A stretch of 64,000 nucleotides of DNA, from positions 186,001 through 250,000 of the forward strand of contig NZ_PPFE01000004.1 in the NCBI RefSeq assembly GCF_002917925.1. Direction: 5' to 3'. The translations under genes and the position numbers were made by a program. The notes below the pieces were generated by a model, which saw nothing but the letters and a program-made list of their open reading frames with translations, did not search any database and had not been told where the DNA came from. Positions 59,330 to 64,000 of the stretch are shown here, piece after piece. This DNA is from Roseovarius confluentis (GTDB taxonomy: Bacteria; Pseudomonadota; Alphaproteobacteria; Rhodobacterales; Rhodobacteraceae). Positions within the stretch are counted from its first letter, which is position 1. Each line of letters opens with the position of its first letter.

Positions 59330-61252
59330 ATGCGCCTTTCCTCCATCTTCGCTATTTTCGGGACGTTTTTCCTTGCCTTCGTGCTGTGTCTTTTCGCGGC
59401 ACGATTCTCGGTACAGGTGATCGAGGAGGGCTCGCGCAACTCGGTGCGGGACACGCTGGACGAGCGCGGCATGACCTGGACCGAAGTGGACGCAGACGGG
59501 TTGCAGGTGTTTCTTGCGGGCACGGCGCCATCCGAGGCCACGCGCTTTCGGGCGCTGTCCATCGCGGGTAGCGTCGTAGAATCCGCTCGGATCATCGACC
59601 AGATGCTGGTGGCCGACAGTGCCGATATCGCGCCACCGCGATTCTCGGTCGAGATCCTGAGCAATGACAGCGGACTGTCGCTGATCGGGCTGATTCCGGC
59701 GTCGACCGACCGCGAGCAACTGATCGAGGACGTCGCTGATAGCGCGCCGGGCAAGGAAGTGACGGACCTTCTGGAAACCGCCGATTATCCGCAACCCGAT
59801 AGCTGGGACGAGGCGCTTGACTATGCCGTTGGTATCCTGGAGCGGATGCCGCGCACCAAGATCTCGGTTGAGGCGCGGCGGGTCAGCGTGGTGGCCATGG
59901 CCGACAGCGAAGAGGACAAGCGCAACCTGGAAACCCAACTGGCGCGACGGGTGCCGGAGGGTGTGCGCCTGCGGCTGGACATCTCGGCGCCACGCCCGGT
60001 GATCACGCCTTTCACGTTGCGCTATCTGCTGGAGGATGGCGAGGGCAGCTTTGACGCCTGCGCGGCCGATACCGAAGCCGCGAAGGACCGTATCCTTGCC
60101 GCCGCCGGGCAGGCCGGCTTGCAGCAGAAGGCACAATGCACGCTGGCGTTGGGGGTTCCGTCTCCGCAATGGGGCCGCGCGGCCGAGCTTGCGATCGGGG
60201 CGCTGGGCGAACTGGGGGGTGGCAGCGTCACGTTCTCGGACGCGGATATCGCGCTCGTGGCAGCGGAAGGGACCGACGAGAAACTTTATGACACGGTGAT
60301 CGGGCAGCTGGAGACGAGCCTGCCCGATGTCTTTGCGCTAAAGGCTGTGCTGCCCGAGCCCAAGGACGACGCCGAGCAGGCGCCGCCGGAATTCGTCGCG
60401 ACGCTCTCGCCTGAGGGGCTGGTACAGATCCGCGGCCGGGTCGAAAGTGCGCAGGCCCGCGAGATGGTCGACAGTTTCGCAAAGGCCAAGTTCAGCTCGG
60501 ACGTCGTGAGCACGACGGCGCGGGTGGCCGAAAACCTGCCTGCGGACTGGACAGTGCGGGTGCTGACAGGGCTTGAGGCGCTGGCCTACCTGTCCAACGG
60601 CGCCGTGACGGTCGGCCCGGAGGAGATCGCCGTGTCGGGTCTGACCGGGCAGGAGGACTCCAGTGCGAAAATCTCGGCGATGTTCGCTGCCAAGCTTGGC
60701 GAAGCGGCGGAGTTCGATATCGACGTCGCCTACCGTGAGGAGCTGGACCCTGTGGCCAGCAAGCCCACGCCCGAGGAGTGCGAGGCTCAGATCGCCGAGG
60801 TGCAGGCCGAGAACAAGATCACGTTCGAACCGGGCGAGACCGATGTTGACGCCAACGGTGCAGAGATCATGGACCGGATCGCGGCGATCCTGAAAGCCTG
60901 CGGCGAGATCCGGATGGAGATCCAGGGCCATACCGACAGCCAGGGGCGCGAGGTGATGAACCAGCAGCTGAGCCAGGCGCGGGCGCAGTCGGTGCTGAAC
61001 GAATTGCGGACGCGGCGGGTGCTGACCTCGGCGATACGGGCCAAGGGGTACGGCGAAAGCGACCCCATCGCCGACAATGACAGCGAGGAAGGCCGCGAGG
61101 CCAACCGCCGGATCGAGTTCCGGGTGATACGTCCGGAACCGATCGAAGAACAGCAAACAACGCTTGAAGCGCTGGAAGAAGAAGCGCTAAACGAGACCGA
61201 TGCGGCGGGTGGGGACGCCGAGCAGGAATCTGGGACGGATGAACAGAACTGA
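59330..61252 (+). CDS. OmpA-family protein with N-terminal BON-like repeats
   Basis: A 640-residue protein with an N-terminal membrane anchor or signal (about residues 5-27), several 60-70 residue segments that look like repeated BON-type domains (VRDTLDERGMTWTEVDADGLQVFLAGTAPSEA and later VQIRGRVESAQAREMV), and a C-terminal OmpA-like peptidoglycan-binding domain: ITFEPGETDVDANG, MEIQGHTDSQGREVMNQQLSQARAQSVLNEL, IRAKGYGESDPIADNDS, NRRIEFRV. It should link the inner membrane or periplasm to peptidoglycan. It overlaps the following coiled-coil gene by 14 bases. Confidence 0.85.
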   Translation: MRLSSIFAIFGTFFLAFVLCLFAARFSVQVIEEGSRNSVRDTLDERGMTWTEVDADGLQVFLAGTAPSEATRFRALSIAGSVVESARIIDQMLVADSADIAPPRFSVEILSNDSGLSLIGLIPASTDREQLIEDVADSAPGKEVTDLLETADYPQPDSWDEALDYAVGILERMPRTKISVEARRVSVVAMADSEEDKRNLETQLARRVPEGVRLRLDISAPRPVITPFTLRYLLEDGEGSFDACAADTEAAKDRILAAAGQAGLQQKAQCTLALGVPSPQWGRAAELAIGALGELGGGSVTFSDADIALVAAEGTDEKLYDTVIGQLETSLPDVFALKAVLPEPKDDAEQAPPEFVATLSPEGLVQIRGRVESAQAREMVDSFAKAKFSSDVVSTTARVAENLPADWTVRVLTGLEALAYLSNGAVTVGPEEIAVSGLTGQEDSSAKISAMFAAKLGEAAEFDIDVAYREELDPVASKPTPEECEAQIAEVQAENKITFEPGETDVDANGAEIMDRIAAILKACGEIRMEIQGHTDSQGREVMNQQLSQARAQSVLNELRTRRVLTSAIRAKGYGESDPIADNDSEEGREANRRIEFRVIRPEPIEEQQTTLEALEEEALNETDAAGGDAEQESGTDEQN

Positions 61253-61562
61253 ATTTATCATAGCCACGGCGATTGTCCTGTTCGTGGCGTTCTGCATGGG
61301 ATGGTTCGCCAATTGGCTGGTGCATCGGTTCATCCGGGTGTCTGGTTCCGACGTGGGTGAACTGGAACGCATGGCGCAGGAACTGCACGAGGCAGAGGAA
61401 ACCCGCGACCAGGCGATCACCTACCTGCAGCAGCGCGAGGCGGAACTGACCAACCAGCTGAGCCAGGCCGAGGCGGAATTGTCGGCGACGATGGACGGGC
61501 TGCGCGAGGCGCGGCACGAAGCCGAGGAACTGCGTAACGCGCTGGAAGGAAGCCGCGCCTGA
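61239..61562 (+). CDS. Membrane-anchored coiled-coil protein (107 aa)
   Basis: The ATG at 61239 lies within the end of the OmpA-like gene (14-base overlap). One N-terminal hydrophobic segment (residues 5-28, IIATAIVLFVAFCMGWFANW) is followed by a long coiled coil (QELHEAEETRDQAITYLQQREAELTNQLSQAEAEL). Likely an envelope scaffold partner of the OmpA-like protein; the name is unknown. Confidence 0.75.
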   Translation: MNRTEFIIATAIVLFVAFCMGWFANWLVHRFIRVSGSDVGELERMAQELHEAEETRDQAITYLQQREAELTNQLSQAEAELSATMDGLREARHEAEELRNALEGSRA

Positions 61563-61794
61563 GGCACGGTGCGAAAGCCTTCGACATGGCGAAGTTCACG
61601 ATAGCGTAGGGCGTAGTTTCGCGCTGGCACCGCATGGCGTAAGGTAACGCCAACGTGGGATGGTCCCCGGTGTCTTGAGGAGCCGCAACGCTTGTTCCAG
61701 TCGCTCAATTGCCTAGTTTCCCGAGTGACGCTGCCCGGTGCGACCGAGTGGCAGATCGCCGAACCGCACGCGCGATGACCGAGCGAGCCTTCGT

Positions 61795-62880
61795 ATGATA
61801 AGACGTTCCCTTCCCGTGGCCGTTGTAGCGATCCTGGTATCGCTTTTCCTGCACGTCGCAGGCTTTGGCTGGCGGCAGGTTCTGGACGCGCCCGAGGAGC
61901 CGCCGGAGACGCAAGAGGCGCCGCCACCGCCCGAGACGGGACGCAACTTCGAGGATCTTGTCGAACCGCTACCGGAGCCGCCCGCACCGGAGCCGACAGA
62001 GGCGCCCCAGCCGCCCGATGCGCAGCAACCGGATCGGATGCAGACAAGCCAGGCTATGGTGGCCTCGGACAATCCCGAGAACGTCACCGCTCCCGATGGT
62101 CCGGCGGGCGAAACCGGGAGCCCTGATGAGGGGGCCGGTCGCCCGGCCGAGGAGACGGCAGAGGACAGCGGCGAGGACAGCAGCACGTCGGACATCGCCA
62201 TGATTGCGCCCGACGCGCCCGAGGCCACCCCGCAACCGCCTGAAGGTACCGAGGATGCCGCGCCGGAGCCCGCCGAAGAGACCGCTGAGACCGAGGTGCC
62301 GCCCGAGCCCGAGACTGCCACAACAGAGACCGACGAAGCTGCGCTGGCCCCGACGCCAGAGGCGCCGGAGAACGTGATCGCTGCGGACGATCCGGACCTG
62401 GCGGCCTCGGCCGTCACCCGGTCGCTGCGTCCGCCAGCGACACGGCCCACGGCGGAACAGCTTGGGGTTCCGGACAATCCTCCGGCGCAGGCCAGCCGCA
62501 CGCCTACCTACGAATCTCCCCTGACCGCCTACAAGCGCGACGGAACCGACCTCACGGCGCTCGGTCGTGTCGGCAATGCCAGCCCTGGTGATTTCGGTGG
62601 TTCCGGGGGGCAGGGCAACGCGGGCACGACGAATTATGCCGGTCGGGTCTTGATGAAGCTCAATCGCGGGCCGCGGGTGGACAACCAGGCCACGGGCATG
62701 GCGCGGGTCTATTTCCAGATCAACGCGGACGGGTCACTCGGCTGGATACGTATCCTCGACAGTTCCGGCTCGTCAGGAATTCGCAGCGCTGCTCAGGACC
62801 AAGTGCGCAGTGCGGCGCCCTTTCCGCGCCCTCCGGGGGGGCAGCCGGAAAAGCTGGTTTTCGTCTATCGCAATCGTTGA
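61795..62880 (+). CDS. TonB-like protein with C-terminal TonB domain
   Basis: A 361-residue protein. It has one N-terminal membrane segment (residues 6-22, LPVAVVAILVSLFLHVAGFGW), a very long Pro/Glu/Ala-rich periplasm-spanning region, and a TonB C-terminal-like domain: YAGRVLMKLNRGPRVDNQATGMARVYFQINADGSLGWIRI, SSGSSGIRSAAQDQVRSAAPFPRPP. It would pass energy to outer-membrane receptors or act as a TolA-like link. ATG 61795 is chosen (MIRRSLP); the frame extends to 61738. No ExbB/ExbD is in the window. Confidence 0.75.
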   Translation: MIRRSLPVAVVAILVSLFLHVAGFGWRQVLDAPEEPPETQEAPPPPETGRNFEDLVEPLPEPPAPEPTEAPQPPDAQQPDRMQTSQAMVASDNPENVTAPDGPAGETGSPDEGAGRPAEETAEDSGEDSSTSDIAMIAPDAPEATPQPPEGTEDAAPEPAEETAETEVPPEPETATTETDEAALAPTPEAPENVIAADDPDLAASAVTRSLRPPATRPTAEQLGVPDNPPAQASRTPTYESPLTAYKRDGTDLTALGRVGNASPGDFGGSGGQGNAGTTNYAGRVLMKLNRGPRVDNQATGMARVYFQINADGSLGWIRILDSSGSSGIRSAAQDQVRSAAPFPRPPGGQPEKLVFVYRNR

Positions 62881-63134
62881 ATGCAGGGGAGATCCGTTGC
62901 ACCTGACGTCGAACACTTCGATCTGGCTCAGCAGCGTCCACATCGTGTCGGGCGTGTGGACTCGGAACACCCGGCGCTTGCGCAAGGGATCGCCGGCGAC
63001 GCGGGTGAGGTCGGTCAATTGATGCTCCGTGAAATGTGGATTCCAGCGTATTTTTTAGGGATACATTGTATATATAAATACCGTAAGGGCTCCGAAGGTC
63101 AGCCGTCCCGAGGTATTCAAGGCATGCCGATCCG

Positions 63135-63815
63135 TCAGGCCTTGGCAAAATTGACAATTGCCTCCACGAGGCAGTCCAAACTGTCGGTGTGCGGTGTGCC
63201 GGGGGGCAGCGCGTGGGCCATCAGCGAGAGTTCGGTGCAGGCGATCAGCAGGTGATCCGCACCGTCCGCGGTCATTCGCGCCGCAATATGCCCCAGCCTC
63301 GGAGCAAGCGTATCGAGCGCCTCGCCTGCCTTGACCGCGCGGATGATGGACAAAAGCGCGTCCTCGTCTTTGGCCCACCGAGGCTGGAGGTCGTAGGCTG
63401 CGAAGACGGTCTCGAAGACGCCTGTCTTGCGTGTGGCCGGGGACGCGAGCATGCCGACCGTTCGCGCACCCGCAGTGGCGAGATGCTCGGCGGTCAGGTC
63501 GATCATGTTCAGAAACGGCAGGCTGGTGGCGTGGGTCACCGCGACGGCGTAGTGATGGGCGGTGTTGCACGGCATCGCAAGCGCCTGCGCTCCGGCGCGT
63601 TCAAGATCCTGCGCCATGGACATCAGCACAGGCATTGGGTCGGCGCCGCCGCCCTCGATCAGTGCTTTTATCCGAGACGGAACCTGCGAGTTCTGGTGCA
63701 CGATCAGCGGAACATGGTCGGCGTCGTCCTGTGCCGGTACGGCGGCCAGAACCTTCTGCATGAGCAGGATGGTGGCCTCTGGCCCCATCCCGCCCAGTAT
63801 TCCGACCGGCTTCAT
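63135..63815 (-). CDS. Aspartate/glutamate racemase-family protein
   Basis: A 226-residue protein of the Asp/Glu racemase family with the two catalytic cysteines in MPCNTAHHYAV and LLIACTELSL and the N-terminal GILGGMGPEATI. These racemases invert aspartate or other amino acids without PLP. It follows a D-cysteine desulfhydrase-like gene by 7 bases on the same strand, so the pair may process D-amino acids; substrate not certain. Confidence 0.85.
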   Translation of the reverse strand: MKPVGILGGMGPEATILLMQKVLAAVPAQDDADHVPLIVHQNSQVPSRIKALIEGGGADPMPVLMSMAQDLERAGAQALAMPCNTAHHYAVAVTHATSLPFLNMIDLTAEHLATAGARTVGMLASPATRKTGVFETVFAAYDLQPRWAKDEDALLSIIRAVKAGEALDTLAPRLGHIAARMTADGADHLLIACTELSLMAHALPPGTPHTDSLDCLVEAIVNFAKA

Positions 63816-63822
63816 CGCAGGG

Positions 63823-64000
63823 TTACTTCGGCACGTCGAAGCAATGGCTGTACCCGGTCAGGCCGATGGCTCCGCCGGTGTGCAGGAAGACGATGCGCTC
63901 GCCTTTCTTGAAATGCCCCTTGCGGCAGAGGTCGATGAGGCCCGCGGCGCCCTTGGCCGAATAGACCGGGTCGAGCAGGATCGCCTCGGTCCGGGCGAAG
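63823..64000 (-). CDS. PLP-dependent D-cysteine desulfhydrase / ACC deaminase-type enzyme, C-terminal part
   Basis: The last 58 residues of an enzyme that runs off the right edge. The tail contains [18 protein letters not shown] and [17 protein letters not shown], matching the C-terminus of D-cysteine desulfhydrase and 1-aminocyclopropane-1-carboxylate deaminase family PLP enzymes. It is transcribed leftward into the racemase gene. Which of the two activities it has cannot be told from this part. Confidence 0.75.
   Translation of the reverse strand, partial: FARTEAILLDPVYSAKGAAGLIDLCRKGHFKKGERIVFLHTGGAIGLTGYSHCFDVPK

Noticed and set aside
62881..63134. Gap between the TonB-like and racemase genes inspected for small genes or RNAs
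   Set aside because: Only short overlapping frames and an AT-rich patch around 63050-63085 are present; no hairpin with U-run or coding pattern convinced me.

Overview
The window looks like chromosome of a marine Rhodobacteraceae (Roseobacter-group alphaproteobacterium). The evidence is the high-G+C core genes with typical roseobacter neighbourhoods (pyrB-pyrC-plsY, ubiA/rsmE, a gamma-glutamylcysteine ligase of the plant/alphaproteobacterial type), a TRAP transporter next to 5-oxoprolinase genes, and very large RTX proteins with a dedicated type I exporter. The assignment rests on gene content only.

Layout. (1) About 1-4.4 kb is a low-density accessory stretch: a partial gene at the left edge, an NTF2-like protein, a ParB-like remnant, a RidA protein, a cache/HAMP sensor with no output domain, and small hypothetical genes. 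(2) About 4.4-14.8 kb is an integrated phage-like element read leftward. It runs from a P4-type tyrosine integrase through two AlpA-like regulators, a D5/P4-type primase-helicase, a DUF5681 protein, a virion-type cell-wall hydrolase and an ejection-like protein. Most adjacent genes overlap by 1-4 bases. No capsid, portal or terminase gene is visible, so it is either a remnant or a satellite. (3) About 15-33 kb is a secretion island. A NarL/FixJ response regulator and its NarX-like kinase are convergent. They are followed by a 3,032-residue RTX protein with two animal-type haem peroxidase domains, and then an operon of T1SS ABC exporter, second RTX protein and HlyD adaptor. Four TTAA blocks on one helical face lie in the gap between the kinase and peroxidase genes.

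(4) From about 33.4 kb the sequence becomes more G+C-rich and gene-dense. A MarR-like regulator diverges from a TRAP transporter (dctPQM) joined to pxpB-pxpC-pxpA, read here as uptake and ATP-dependent opening of 5-oxoproline, followed by a class II aldolase-like gene. Then come YqgE, a DsbD alpha-like periplasmic protein, an RND efflux permease with adaptor, MoaB, a LysE exporter, a phosphoesterase and a family-4-like uracil-DNA glycosylase. (5) About 49.7-55.5 kb carries pyrB, a hypothetical, two PH-like membrane proteins, a pyrC-like gene lacking the metal-binding HxH, plsY, and a GbsR-like regulator with two membrane proteins. (6) About 55.6-64 kb carries gshA, a membrane protein, rsmE, divergent ubiA, an OmpA-like protein with a coiled-coil partner, a TonB-like protein, an Asp/Glu racemase-like gene and the 3' end of a D-cysteine desulfhydrase/ACC deaminase-type gene.

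No CRISPR array, rRNA or complete tRNA was recognised by eye.
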